A stretch of DNA of 64,000 bases from Halichoerus grypus (Eukaryota; Chordata; Mammalia; Carnivora; Phocidae). The notes beneath the pieces were generated by a model. It made no database searches. It was not told the DNA's origin and saw nothing but the letters and a program-made list of their open reading frames with translations. Each line of letters opens with the position of its first letter. Positions within the stretch are counted from its first letter, which is position 1. Shown piece after piece: positions 1 to 10,369 of this stretch. The stretch covers positions 39,902-103,901 of the forward strand of contig NW_027555031.1 of the NCBI RefSeq assembly GCF_964656455.1. Direction: 5' to 3'. The position numbers and the translations under genes are program-made.

Positions 1-69
1 AGAACTTCCTGGGCATTACCTCACTTGTCCTCTATCAACTTCCCCAGAAACTGTGGCTGGCAGCCTCAT

Positions 70-180
70 CCTAGATTTATAGATTGTGGAGCTGGAGCTT
101 CCAGAAAGAGGAAGTGACCTTTTCAAGGTGTCCCAGTACAGGTGGGTACAGAGATGTGAATCCCAAACCCAAAATGTCAT
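70..180 (-). mobile_element. MIR fragment
   Basis: Decayed antisense MIR core. It reads like the MIR complement: a gaggaagtgacc stretch where the consensus has a tgacttgcccaaggtcacacag block, then tgtgaatcccaaaccc where it has gggattcgaaccc. Old tRNA-derived SINE with no function inferred. Confidence 0.45.
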
Positions 181-214
181 CTGAAGCATTAATGGCCAGA
201 GACCTAAAATTGCA

Positions 215-228
215 CCGCTAGGGGCAGC
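215..228 (+). promoter_or_regulatory. CTCF-like motif
   Basis: CCGCTAGGGGCAGC matches the CTCF core CCASYAGRKGGCRS at 13 of 14 positions, the only departure being G for A at position 3. It lies in non-repetitive sequence between a MIR and an L2. The motif is seen; occupancy is inference. Orientation is plus. Confidence 0.5.
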
Positions 229-284
229 AGAGATCAGACAGGGAGTGTTCCTGACTTAATCCAAGACCCTTTCCCTTCATGGAG

Positions 285-480
285 CTGCATTCGTTCTTTT
301 ACTGAAGAGATCACCTACTATGTGCCTCAGTAGGCACTAGGATAGCAAGGGGGATAAGGCAGATGCAATTCCTGCCATTGCAGAGCTCAAAGGCCAGCAA
401 GAAGAGACCTGGTTAACAAGTAATTACAACTGTGATGAATGCTATAAAGAGAACAGCATAGGGGGCTCAGGGACCACACA
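285..480 (-). mobile_element. L2 3' end
   Basis: Antisense L2 tail. It has cacctactatgtgcctcag, then a degenerate 'ccctgccctcatggagctt' segment, then a stretch like 'taacaagtaa...gtgatgaatgctata'. These are the successive landmarks of the L2 3' region read in reverse. Boundaries approximate. Confidence 0.6.
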
Positions 481-734
481 TCAGGTGACATACCTTGTAC
501 AGGGGATCAGAAGAGACCATCGTCGGAAAGTGATGTTTATGGTGACACATAGGATAAGGGAGATTGTTTCAGGTGAAGAGGAGAGAGGGGTGCTCTAGGC
601 AGAGGTACTGCATGTACAACCAGAGATACTGCATGTACAACCAGGTTCATTGAAGAAACTGAAATATGGTAAAAGGGACTGTGGCAAGAGATGTGATTGG
701 TAGGTGGGTACAGGCAAGATGAGGAGGCCTTTGA

Positions 735-845
735 GGTCTGTATTAGTTTTCTATGCTGCATAACAAATTACCACTCATTTATCAGCTTAAGATGACACCC
801 ACTTATTACATCAGTTTCTGTGGGTCAGGAGGCACCAGAACCCAA
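735..845 (-). mobile_element. MaLR (MLT1-type) LTR fragment
   Basis: Starts tattagttttctatgctgc, then aacaaattaccac and ttctgtgggtcaggag. This is the reverse of the 3' end of a MaLR LTR, whose sense end is ...agcaaactaatac. Only the terminal 110 bp are recognisable. Subfamily not decided. Confidence 0.6.
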
Positions 846-1478
846 ATTTATCAGCAAATCCTGAGCAAAAACACTATCCAGGGGTGGGTACATGTTAACC
901 AAACTTACAACATTATTGTATAAAAGTGAAATGAGAACCATATAGTTAACACTTAGATCAGAACACCCTTGAGGACATCATCAGTTCATCATCTTCTACC
1001 AAGATATGTAGGAAATCTAATTGCAATCAGAATGCCAACCTATTAGTTCATAATGACAAAGTCTGCTGAAATAAGAAAATCCTGGAATCTTCATGTCTAG
1101 GCCATTCTCTGAAAGCAGAAACATGTGGGAAGCCACAGCATTCTCAGGTGGCTGTTTAGCAAGTGTCTTAGAAGTATCAGAGTGATGGGAATTAATTCGA
1201 CAGAACCAGACTGAGACAACTTGTTGCAGCCACTTTACAATAGGTTCAATTGGACCAATGGAATGGAACATTTTTGAGGTATACACCTCAGTAAATGGCA
1301 GCCACTATGACAATGACTATTCTTTGTCTTAATGTCACTGTCTAAGGGCATTAAACGAAATAACATCCAAATTCTGTCATGGTGCTGATATACTATGGTT
1401 CCAAAAGCAACTATTGCTTATTCTGGGGTATAGTCCAGAGCCTGAGCACATTGCCCTCCTGAACAATAGAAGCCTTTG
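846..1478. other. Unassigned unique sequence
   Basis: AT-rich stretch in which I recognise no gene, RNA or repeat family. An 89-residue open frame on the minus strand (1017-1286) has no familiar motif and is treated as chance. Confidence 0.4.
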
Positions 1479-1520
1479 CCATCACCATCACCATCATCAT
1501 TATTAGTAGTAGTAGTATGG
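1479..1520. repeat. Trinucleotide microsatellite (CAT/TAG)
   Basis: Runs of catcac/catcat and then tattag/tag units. Short, imperfect simple repeat. Confidence 0.8.
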
Positions 1521-1559
1521 AAAGCAGTCAATATCTAGGGATTGCTGCCTACGTTTAGG

Positions 1560-1735
1560 ACATGCTATTAAGTACTACTGATTAAATCTTCACAACAACC
1601 TTACTGGGTAGTTGTTCTCGCTCTCAACATGCAGATGAAGAAAGAAGAAACTGAGGCTCAAATAGGTAGTGTAGTTTGCCCAAGGCCACCAAGTGAATGG
1701 AAGAGAAGGAATTCCAATTGCATTCAACACACCGC
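1560..1735 (-). mobile_element. MIR
   Basis: Antisense MIR. The block cttcacaacaacctt...gggtagttg is followed by gaaactgaggctcaaatagg and gcccaaggccaccaagtg, the usual order of the MIR complement. Confidence 0.7.
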
Positions 1736-2204
1736 CACTCTGTCACACAGATAAAATGGATCATGCTTTGCATGCCTGCTGAGCAAGTGCATGCTGTAAA
1801 TTCAGCCTCTTCTCTCCCACTCAAGAAAGTAGATTGGATTGCCAGTCAGTGAGAATGATGTCATTACAGGGGTAACCTTGAACCTACTTTAATTTATTGA
1901 AAGAGGAAATGTTTATACAAATATTGGTGTTGTTATTAATATGATGACTGCTGGCTTGGAAGTTCCCAAACACCTGGTAGTCCCCATCAGTGTAGTCCCC
2001 AGTTATTCTAGAGGGTCCCCCAAAGATGCCTCACATCTACCCATAAAACAGCCTAGGGTCAGTCACCTTTTTTTCTCTCACTGTCTCAGCCTTCCACTTG
2101 TTTATGTCCATCATCCACATGGCCACCTAGAGTCAACTTCCCACTAAATGGGGGCCATGCTTTTGTACCCAGGTTATGAAGGGACACATTCATTAACTCA
2201 TTCA

Positions 2205-2465
2205 TTCATTCGTTCGTTCATTCAATTAATATTCATTGATGGTCTACTCTGTGCCAGGCACTGTTTTCAAGCTTGGGGAGAGAATGGTGAATAAGACTGA
2301 TAGGCCCCTGCTCTTGTGTAGCTGATATTATAGTTGGGGGTATGAAGAATAAACCATTAACAAATGGGTAGCTGAATAAATAAGACATTTTAGATGGAGA
2401 TAAGAAATATAATGAAAATAAGACTGCCAGGGTGGAGAAGCACTAGATAGGATGGTATAGAAGAC
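2205..2465 (-). mobile_element. L2 3' end (part 1)
   Basis: Begins with attcattcattcgttcgttcattcaat, the reversed L2 tail, followed by ctgtgccaggcactgtt and gaatggtgaataagac. Interrupted at about 2466. The same L2 appears to resume near 2945. Confidence 0.7.
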
Positions 2466-2944
2466 ACCTTTGAAGCCCCACCCCACATCTCCTTGGCCCA
2501 CCTTTGACTTCACTGGCAACTGAAGTGGTCAGTTCCCAGGCACACAGACATCATCCCACTTGCCTCTCTCCGTCTCTCCTTCTGAGGATATTTTCTGGTG
2601 CCACAGGATTGTGCTCCAGCCAAAAACAGAGATTGGCTACCCCCAGACCAACCTTTAACCAAGGAGGGCAGTAGCAGTGGATAAATACTCCAACTTCTCC
2701 ATCTCTTGGTGGGGCAGTTCTGAGATATGTTCTACATGATATCTCAGAGGTCACCAGTGGGACTGATCCTTGGTTTCCTGCAGAAGTAACCAACTCAGTA
2801 ACACACCCTAATACACCCATCTCTGTTACATTGTCCCAACTCCCTCACTTGTGCTTTCTGAGATCACTTCACAAATAAGCCACTTATACCAAGTCTCTTT
2901 TAGTGTCTGCTTGTAGGGAACCCAAACTGAGCTATACATTCAAG
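2466..2944 (+). mobile_element. Unnamed inserted repeat (LTR-like)
   Basis: About 480 bp that splits one L2 in two. Its right end (acttcacaaataagccactt...gtctgcttgtagggaaccc...) resembles the 3' end of an old mammalian LTR with an aataa signal. I cannot name the family. Insertion is inferred from the L2 continuing on both sides. Confidence 0.4.
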
Positions 2945-3330
2945 GACAGTGTCACTGAGAAAGTGATGCTTGAGCTGAGACCCAAATTAAGTGAAGTACT
3001 CAAGATGTCAAGATCTGGAGGAGAGAATTTTCCAGGGCAGGGAGGAGCAGGAGCCAAAGCCCTAAGGCATGACAGAGCTGGTGAACTCAGGTTACAGAGA
3101 AGACTTGTGTGGCCTGAGCACAGGGACACATAAGAGCTGGTAGGAAATGAAGTTGGAGAGGTAGGGAAGGGCAGGCCATGACAGGGAGCCTGGATTTCAT
3201 TCCAAGTTTAATGGAAGCATTGGAGGGTAGTAAGCAAGGGAGGAACCCCACCTATTTTGCATTTTTAGAAGATTCTTCCTGGTGCATTTGTTGAGAAAAG
3301 GCTGTGGGATGGTATGAATGGAAGCCACAG
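2945..3330 (-). mobile_element. L2 3' region (part 2)
   Basis: Continuation of the antisense L2: gtcactgagaaagtgatgct, ggagagaattttccagg, gcaggagccaaagccctaagg and aatggaagcattggagggt. Each corresponds to consecutive L2 landmarks upstream of the tail. Confidence 0.65.
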
Positions 3331-3941
3331 CTACTTTAGAGGCTAGTTCTGCTGTGAACAGAGTCGCAGAATCGCCCTTAAATGGTTCCATTGGGTTTTG
3401 CCTCTAACGCCCCCTCTCCTTTGAGGATGCAAGACAGAGACCAGACAAGCCCAGATGCCTTTTGATCTTCTGTTTCCTAAGCAAGGCATTCTCTCAGCAC
3501 CCTCCACCTTGCAAAACATAAGCTCCCATATATGAAAACACAGACTGACAGAGGCATATAAGGTGGAGGAGGGAAATGTGAGCTGTATCAACAACAGCCA
3601 AACCACAATGCCTCGTGTATTGCTAACCCGGGTGTCACCTACATTTCCTCCAAGTCCTGTGTCACACACTCTGCTATCATGGCTGCCATAAATGGCCACA
3701 TGACAGCAAATGCCACATGACACTAAGGTCAACATGGATACAGAATTCAGAGCCCCTCTGAATATCCCCAAAGAATCCATATGGGGTTATTAGTGAGAAA
3801 TCTAGACTTTATTGAGTATCTCATAGGAAATGTGGAGAAGAAAGGTCATATTGCACACCTATGTATTCCTGTTTCCCCAAGACCCTCTCCTGGGGTAAGA
3901 GAGAGGTGAAAAGAAGGCAAGCGTCAGGGAGGAGCCAGTCA
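3331..3941. other. Unique sequence with a diffuse repeat
   Basis: No gene recognised. A 145-aa minus frame at 3343-3780 has no known domain. Positions 3682-3714 match 5939-5973 in inverted orientation (see findings), so part of this may be an unnamed ancient repeat. Confidence 0.35.
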
Positions 3942-3950
3942 AGCTGGGCC

Positions 3951-4762
3951 TTTTTTCTTCTTCTTTTTTATTTAAATTCAATTAGCCAACATATAGTACA
4001 TCAGTAGTTTCAGATATAGAGTTCAGTAATTCATCAGTTGCATATACTACCCAGTGCTCATCACATCATATGCCCTCCTTAATACCTGTCACCCAGTTAC
4101 CCCATCCCCCCACCCAGCCCCCTCCAGCAACCCTCAGTTTGTTTCCTAGAGTTAAGAGTCTCTCATAGTTTGTCTCCCTCTCTGATTTCTTCCCATTCGG
4201 TTTTCCCTCCTTTCCCCTATGATCCTCTGTGCAATTTTTATATTCCACATATGAGTGAAACCATATGATAATTGTCTTTCTCTGATTGACTTATTTCACT
4301 TAGCATAATACCCTCCAGTTCCATCCACGTCGATGTAAATGGTAAGGTTTCATCCTTTTTGATGGCTGAGTAATGTTCCATTATGTATATATATACCACA
4401 TCTTCTTTATCCATTCATCTGTCAATGGACATCTGAGCTCTTTCCACAGTTTGGCTATTGTGGACATTGCTGCTATAAACACTGGGGTGCAGGTACCCCT
4501 TCAGATCCCTACATTTGTATCTTTGGGGTAAATACTCAGTCGTGCTACTGCTGGGTCGTAGGGTAGCTCTGTTTTTAACTTCTTGAGGAATCTCCATACT
4601 GTTTACCAGAGTGGCTGAACCAGCTTGCATTCCCACCAACAGTGTAAGAGGGTTCCCCTTTCTCCACATCCTCACCAACATTTGTTATTTCCTGACTTGT
4701 TGATTTTAGCCATTCTGACTGGTATGAGATGGTATTTCATTGTGGTTTTGGTTTGTATTTCC
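3951..4762 (-). mobile_element. Carnivore LINE-1, 5'-truncated 3' end
   Basis: Antisense carnivore L1. The T-rich tail at 3951 leads into tttaaattcaattagccaac, the usual carnivore L1 3' terminus. Then come the 3' UTR and the end of ORF2 (agtaatgttccattatgtatat, ccaccaacagtgtaagag in reverse sense). The body stops abruptly at 4762. Candidate TSD agctgggcc (3942-3950) / agcacggcc (4763-4771), 7 of 9 identical. Confidence 0.9.
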
Positions 4763-4907
4763 AGCACGGCCTTTTATGTCATGTTCAGGAGCACTTGTCT
4801 TTTGGGGGGTTATGCTAAAATAAGACCCAAACCACACATAACAAAGCACAGGGCTGAGATGGCCAAGGTCAGGTTAAAGCAGAGTCAGGGCAAATGTTGA
4901 CTATGTG

Positions 4908-5365
4908 TATGAGTTTCTTGTGGCTGTTGTAACAAATTACCACGAACTTAGTGGCTCAAGCCAACATGAGTTTATTGTCTTGCAGTTTGGGAAGCCAGAA
5001 TTCTAAAATAGGTCTGCAGGGCTGGTTACTTCTGAAGGCTTTAAGGGAAAGTCGCTTTCCTTATATTTACCAGCTACTGGAGGCTGCCTGGGTTCCTTGG
5101 CTTATGGCCCCTTCCTCACATTACTCCAACCTTTCTGCTTCTGTCATCTGTGAGTCTCCACGTCTGACTCTGATCCCCCTGCTCCCTCTTATGAGGACCC
5201 TTATTGCTTTGGGCCCATAGTTCATAGTAATCTCTCCATATCAAGATCTTTAAACTTAATCACACCTGCAAAGTCCATTTGGGTACGTAAGAATGTATTC
5301 ACAGGTTCTGGGGATTCATATGTGGACATCTTGGTTGCGGGGGGAGCATTGTTCTGTCTACCACA
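4908..5365 (-). mobile_element. MaLR (MLT1-type) solo LTR
   Basis: Near full-length LTR read in reverse: gtgtatgagtttcttgtggctg, aacaaattaccacgaacttag, ggccccttcctcacatt, cacaggttctggggatt and tggacatcttgg...ctgtctaccaca. No internal retroviral region or partner LTR is seen nearby, so it is a solo LTR. Confidence 0.8.
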
Positions 5366-5724
5366 CTAAATAAGTGTGTTTTTAGATGTACAATTGGAAC
5401 CTCAATTCTGTGCTGAGTTTCATAAGAAATAGATTCTGGTTTTGGCTTCAGTTGGCATCCTAGCACTAGCCAGACAGTCAAGGTGGCAGGCAAAAGAATA
5501 GGGACAGGTCTATGCAATATGTCCCCACTCCTGAGAAACCAAGGCGTGTTCTACTGGCATCATACTCAAAAGCAAGAAAAAAACTTGTTGCAGTAGAAAG
5601 AAGCCCCTGGACCTGGGTTCTGATCTATACACATAATAGGTGTTTGACAAATGTTGGCCCACTCACTCTTCTCAGAAGTTGTGAATGAGTTCATTGCTCA
5701 AGAGAGTGAATTAGGTACTAGAAG

Positions 5725-5880
5725 ATATAGGCTCTTTCCCTGCTTCACCACTCCTTGCTAGGTAACTTAGGAAAGTTTCTTCCCCTCTCTGGGTCTCTGT
5801 TTCAACAGATACAACATGAGGGGCTTGCACAGAAAAGAGCAGGTTTGCTCTAACACTAGCCTTCCATGTTTCTAATATTG
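5725..5880 (+). mobile_element. MIR
   Basis: ttgctaggtaacttaggaaag followed by ctctgggtctctgtttcaac reproduces the MIR core 'tgtgacctt...cctcagtttcctc' in sense orientation, decayed. Confidence 0.55.
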
Positions 5881-5889
5881 GTAGCCTCT

Positions 5890-6380
5890 CTGACCACCTC
5901 ACCTTGATTTGACCTGAAAACATCATGCCCACAAGACATGGCATTTGCTGTCACATGGCCACATATGGGCAGCAGCACCAGGGCCAGGCTCCTGAGGCCC
6001 CTTCACGTGGCGTGACCAACAGCTCCCCCATCCCCCGGGCCTTGGGCAAGGATGCAGGCAGCAGCAGCAGCCGCAAGCATGTGCTGTTTCTGTGGTTTCT
6101 ACTTAGAACAGTTTCCTACTTCAACCTGCCAGTTCCTTAAAAGCATTAGGCTGAGGTTTTGCCGAATGACTCCACTCTATTTTCATAAAGGGGTGGAGGG
6201 GCTCCTCCTGGGAGCCAAGCCCAGAGCAGAAATTCCACATGAATTAAGGGTATAGAAAGCTCGGAAGTCTGTCTCCTGGAGGAAAAAAAAATAGCCTGGT
6301 GGGTGGTGACTTTCAGAGAGAAAAGAGAGTTTTTCCCCTAGCCGGGTTCATGGGCCCAGTTTGCTTAGGTGGCTGCTCTC
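5890..6380. other. Unique sequence
   Basis: Moderately GC-rich, with a short (GCA)n run around 6055-6075 (ggcagcagcagcagccgc). Contains the plus-strand partner (5939-5973) of the inverted match described for 3682-3714. No gene recognised. Confidence 0.35.
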
Positions 6381-6470
6381 TTCCCTTCTCTGGTCCCAGT
6401 TCCCCTATCTGTTACATGAGGGGCTTGGGTCCTCTCTCTAGGTTCTAGGCACTCCCAGGTATCTCGGTTA
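6380..6470 (+). mobile_element. MIR fragment
   Basis: Short degenerate MIR core: cagttcccctatctgttacatgagg, then ggttctaggcactcc. Confidence 0.4.
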
Positions 6471-6494
6471 GACTGTTTAGTATAGATTAAGGTA

Positions 6495-6710
6495 ATTTTA
6501 ACAGTAGTAGCCAACACTTCTATAGAATTTTCTGTGCTGTTCTAAGCACTTTATAAATATCGTTTCTCTTCGCACTCATAATAACCCTCCTAAGTGGGCA
6601 CTCTTACTATCCTCATTTTACATATGAGACACAGAAGAAGGGTTGACAAGTCAGGATTTCAACCCTGGCAGTTTAAGCCCAAAGTCCACCCTGCTAGCTC
6701 TCTCAAAATA
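6495..6710 (-). mobile_element. MIR
   Basis: Antisense MIR with ctaagcactttataaatat, cactcataataaccctc and ctcattttacatatgagac, ending in caaccctggcagtttaagccc. Near complete. Confidence 0.75.
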
Positions 6711-6724
6711 AGAACTTTCTGGAG

Positions 6725-6880
6725 GCAGACAGCTTAATATTGGGAAGAATGTAGTCGCATCAGTCTCAGAGGGCCTAGGTTCGAGTCCTGAACCTAGGAC
6801 TCGAATCTAGGTGTCCTTGGAGGTGTCACTGAATTCTTTGGAGCTTCAATTTCCTCATCTATAAAATGGGGCCGTTGGCC
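6725..6880 (+). mobile_element. MIR carrying an inverted duplication
   Basis: Sense MIR: gcttaatat...gtcgcatcagtctcagagggcctaggttcgag, then after a break tgtccttggaggtgtcactgaattc and caatttcctcatctataaaatgggg. The tRNA-like B-box area is followed by its own reverse complement (arms 6774-6789 and 6796-6811), which the MIR consensus lacks. Confidence 0.7.
6774..6811. repeat. 16-bp inverted repeat, 6-nt loop
   Basis: Left arm cctaggttcgagtcct, right arm aggactcgaatctagg, with one mismatch between the arms and gaacct as loop. It can fold as a hairpin in single-stranded DNA or RNA. Confidence 0.95.
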
Positions 6881-7295
6881 CCAGGCGCTAATCTCCCAGA
6901 GTCTGTGAGGAATTTGAGGTGATGATTATTCATCAAGAAGCTCAAGAACAAGGTAAGCAGTCTCCCAGCAGAGACTTTTACTATTGTTATTATTCCCATA
7001 GAAGTCTCTACCCACCCTTCCCTCCACCCCCACTGTCACATAGGGATGCTTTCACTTGGGAGGGACTCCAGGAGGAAGGCCCAGCTGACATCCTGGCAGT
7101 TCCAAAGCCCCCTCCCTGGCCTGGATGTGGGAGGGGGCAGTGCCTTCTTAGCAGCCCTGAGTCAGAGCCTACAACCTTATGAAGTCCAGGCATCTCCCCC
7201 CACCCTGTGAGCTTGTATGGAGGCATCTGTGTGTGGGTGTCTGTATGACCAGCCTTGGCCACTGACTCCAGACGTCTATCCATCTGCCTTCTGTC
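6881..7295. other. Unique sequence
   Basis: GC-rich stretch with cccacccttccctccacccc and gtgggagggggcagtg. No exon with convincing splice sites or familiar protein is seen. Confidence 0.4.
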
Positions 7296-7299
7296 TAAG

Positions 7300-8275
7300 A
7301 GGCATCTCCAATTTAATCCACCCAAACAGAACTCTTGATTTCCCTCTTGAAACTTGCTCCTCCTGATCTCCATCTCGATAAGTGCTATAACCATCTACAC
7401 AGACTGCTCAGGCTAACACCTTCCAGCCCTCTTCCTCTTTTATAGCCCATATCCAGTCCATGAGCAAATTATGTTGACTCTTCCACTCTATCCCCCAATG
7501 TTTCCTGACTCTGCCCTCTCCTGTCCATCGTGCTGCCACCACCATGAACCAGGGGAGAGATGGTGGTCTCTCTCCATCTTGTACTTGGTCTACCCCAGTA
7601 GCCTCCAACAAGCCTCCCTGTGTACACCTTGCCCCCGGCCTCTTTCTTGACACAGCCAGAGGGATCTTTTTGAGAACACAAAACACTTCCTGTCAGCCCT
7701 ATGCTTAGAACTCCCCCATGGCTTACTTAGTCAAAAATTAAACTTCTTACATGATTTCTAGGCCCTTTGGGGGGTACTTAACTGTCTGGCCTCATTTTGT
7801 ACCACTCTCCCTCTTCTTGTTTATTTGTTCCTGCAACACTGTCCTTCTTTCTGTTTCTCAAACAAGCCAAACTCATTCCCACCTCAGGACATTTGCATCA
7901 GCATTTCCTCTGCCTATAATGCTGTGCCCTCACATGTTTCTGTGACTGGCCCTTTGTCAATACCTAGATTTCAATTCAGACACTACCTTCTCAGAGAGAC
8001 TTCCCCAACTACCTTGTTTAAATGTATTTCCTACTCCCCAGCCACCCCTCTCAGAGAGATACCTCTGTTGGTTTTGTTAGAGCATTTACCATCATCTGAA
8101 ATTATTGTGTTTGTTTATTTATTTGTTCAATCATTTACCATCTGCCCCCATTGCTAGAATGATCAGGAAGGCTGAGACATGTGCATTTCTTTTTGCAGTT
8201 GTATCCACAGTGTACCTCCAGTGGGAGTGGGGATCTGGCACATGAAAAAGACTCAAATATTTGTTGAATGAATCC
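7300..8275 (+). mobile_element. L2, long 3' portion
   Basis: About 970 bp of sense L2 from the end of the ORF2 region (aggcatctccaatttaatcc, tccagtccatgagcaaatt) through the 3' region (ctcagagagacttcccc, accatcatctgaaattatt) to the terminus (aaatatttgttgaatgaatc). Among the better preserved L2 copies here. Open frames inside it are relics. Confidence 0.85.
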
Positions 8276-8400
8276 AAGAACTTGCTGTGTGACCTGGAAC
8301 AAGTTAACTCTCTCGGGTTCAGTTTCCCCATCAGTAAAATGAAGGAGAAGGAGACAGGTCATTTGAAAGGACTCTCTTGGTTCCAACTCTGGACTCTCAA
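8276..8400 (+). mobile_element. MIR
   Basis: Starts directly at the L2 end: gctgtgtgacctggaacaag, ggttcagtttccccatcag, taaaatgaaggag. Sense orientation. Confidence 0.65.
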
Positions 8401-8410
8401 TTTCCCACTG

Positions 8411-8508
8411 GGATGCATGGATGATGGGTGGTTGGTGGATGGATAGATGGATGGATGGATGGATGGGTGGATGGATGGAAGATTGGATGGATGGACAGAC
8501 AGACAGGT
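8411..8508. repeat. (GGAT)n microsatellite
   Basis: Near-continuous ggat/ggatg units with interruptions. It generates the spurious SIHPSIHPS repeats in open frames on the minus strand. Confidence 0.95.
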
Positions 8509-9390
8509 GAATGATTTCTGGGGTTTTATTGAAGCCACCCAGGACAAAGGAAGTATCAGGAAGAAGATGGGGACAGAGAAAGTGGGCATGTAACTCCATT
8601 GGGAGTTTGCTTCTCCTACACCAATTGAGAGAGGGGTATGATCCCCTCCGTCCTTTCTTACTCACCCTGCAGACCACCTTTCCTCCTGGCTGCACTGGGA
8701 AGATGGCAGCAGCAGCCGCCTGCCCAGAGCTCCACCCAGGAGATAAAAGGAACCAAAGGAATGTGCTGGCAAGGCTGGCGTCCCTGTCCTCTCAGGGGTG
8801 TAAATGGCTTTCCTGCTCCCACAGGTTCAAAGAGCACTTCATTTCACAGCAAAAGTACAGCTAATGAGAAACAGATTTTCTGGCTCCAGCCACAGCCCTG
8901 AGAACCCAGGAGGCAAAGGAAAGCCCCCAAGAACCTGGATATGAACATCTGCACCTTAGGGCCTTTTCCTCTCCCTCTCTCTAGGGCCATTCAGCTGTCT
9001 CAGCAACAGAGGAAATAGGTTGTTGAGAGGGGGTGATCAGGGCAAGAACACAGTCCACATATAGATGGTTGAGAGGGGCCCTCAGGAGGAGGGCTTCTGA
9101 ACTATGGACCTTCCAATCATTCTGAGCTTTTTTGTTTGTTTGTTTTGTTTGTTTGTTTGTTTGTTTTCAGTCTGGAAGCCAAGTTGGGCAACACCTAACA
9201 AGAACAATAGCTTCCTTGTTCTGGGGGCTGCCAAGGTGCCAGCTACAGGGTAGCCCAGTGGGAAGGCCATTGGCTTCAAGGCCACAAGACCTGATTAATA
9301 GACTCTGGGCCTCGGTCTTCTCAGCTGTCCAGTGAGCACACTGGTGGTGATCACTGAGAATCCCAAATTGCTGTGCATCATGCAGTGAAA
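8509..9390. other. Unique sequence with (TTTG)n
   Basis: GC-rich around 8640-8760 (gaagatggcagcagcagccgcc, with a YY1-like aagatggcagc core near 8700). A tttgtttg simple repeat lies at 9127-9168. No gene recognised. Confidence 0.4.
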
Positions 9391-9394
9391 ATAA

Positions 9395-9460
9395 CAGGTT
9401 GAGGCCCAGAAGACCTGGGTTCTAGCCTTGGTTCTGTTGGGTGTGTGACTTTGGGCAATG
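9395..9460 (+). mobile_element. MIR fragment
   Basis: gaagacctgggttctagccttggttctg followed by tgtgactttgggcaa, a sense MIR core. A second MIR follows at 9505. Confidence 0.6.
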
Positions 9461-9504
9461 CAGGCTGGGACAGTAAGTCTTGGATGATGAAAAAAAGGGA
9501 GGGG

Positions 9505-9690
9505 GCCCTAAGTTCAAATTCTGGTTCTTTCTCTCACTTTGCTGGTAGTGCTTGGGCAAGTCACTTGGCATCTCTGAGCCTGTCTTCTCATCTGTAACCA
9601 ACACCAATAATATCAACCTCATGGGCATGGGGTGAGGATTAAATGAGAAGAGACACATAAACTACTATACTAAGTAGGTGCTTAAGGACA
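9505..9690 (+). mobile_element. MIR
   Basis: Sense MIR: gttcaaattctggttct, gcttgggcaagtcacttgg, gaggattaaatgagaag, taggtgcttaagg. Near complete. Confidence 0.75.
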
Positions 9691-9789
9691 AGGATGGAAA
9701 TCTTGTTTGCTGAAAGGCCTTAGAAGGAACAGGGCAATCTGTGCCCAAATCAGAAGACAAATCCAGGCTGGACCCATGGCCAAACAATA

Positions 9790-9910
9790 CAATAAAAGTA
9801 ACAATAGTAGAGTGCAATGTCCCATGCTGTATGCTCAGAATCTTAGTCTCTCCAAAACAACATGTGAGGCAGGTACTACTGTTTTCCCCAAATAGCTAGA
9901 ACCAGGAATT
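9790..9910 (-). mobile_element. MIR fragment
   Basis: Antisense and decayed: catgtgaggcaggtactactgttttcccc followed by aatagctagaaccaggaatt. Confidence 0.45.
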
Positions 9911-10122
9911 AAAGAGAGAAGATTGGACTCCAGAGTATATGCTAAGTCACTCACCTCTTCTTCAAAGCTTCTCCCTTGTAGCCTTCTTCCCTCTACTCTG
10001 GGTGACTGCCTGCCTCTGGGAGCCCAACCTGTGTCCAATCTTCAGTGGGCACAAAGTTCACAATCCACATCGCTAGCTTGTCCCTTTTGCCCACCTTACT
10101 CTTCAGGATATTAGAAGGAGTA

Positions 10123-10330
10123 TTTCACTCATTCAACAAATGTTTCCTGAACACTTAACTATATGCTGGGCATTTGAGACAACAGTGAACAGAACAAAAA
10201 AAGAAAAATCCCTGTCCTCATGGATCTTATATTCTGAAGGGGGCAGGGGCAGAGAAAATGAACAAATGGACAAATAAAAATATTAAACATCAAGTCACAG
10301 TTTTGCTGGCATTAGTTTATTAAAAATTAG
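10123..10330 (-). mobile_element. L2 3' end
   Basis: Reversed L2 tail: cattcaacaaatgtttcctgaacac, tatgctgggcatttgag, ccctgtcctcatggatctta. A second antisense L2 follows within 50 bp. Confidence 0.75.
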
Positions 10331-10369
10331 TAAGATACTTATTTGTGGGGTCCTGAAATAATTTAGGTC

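Noticed and set aside
4908..5365. Intact endogenous retrovirus near the MaLR LTRs
   Set aside because: Solo LTRs only. No gag, pol or env similarity and no paired LTR in the window.
8135..8695. 186-aa minus-strand frame with SIHPSIHPS repeats
   Set aside because: The repeats are the translation of the (GGAT)n microsatellite, and the rest is L2 and MIR.
8698..8710. CTCF/YY1 composite at aagatggcagc
   Set aside because: YY1 core is acceptable but the CTCF left half (gcactggg) does not fit, so it is kept only as a weak remark.
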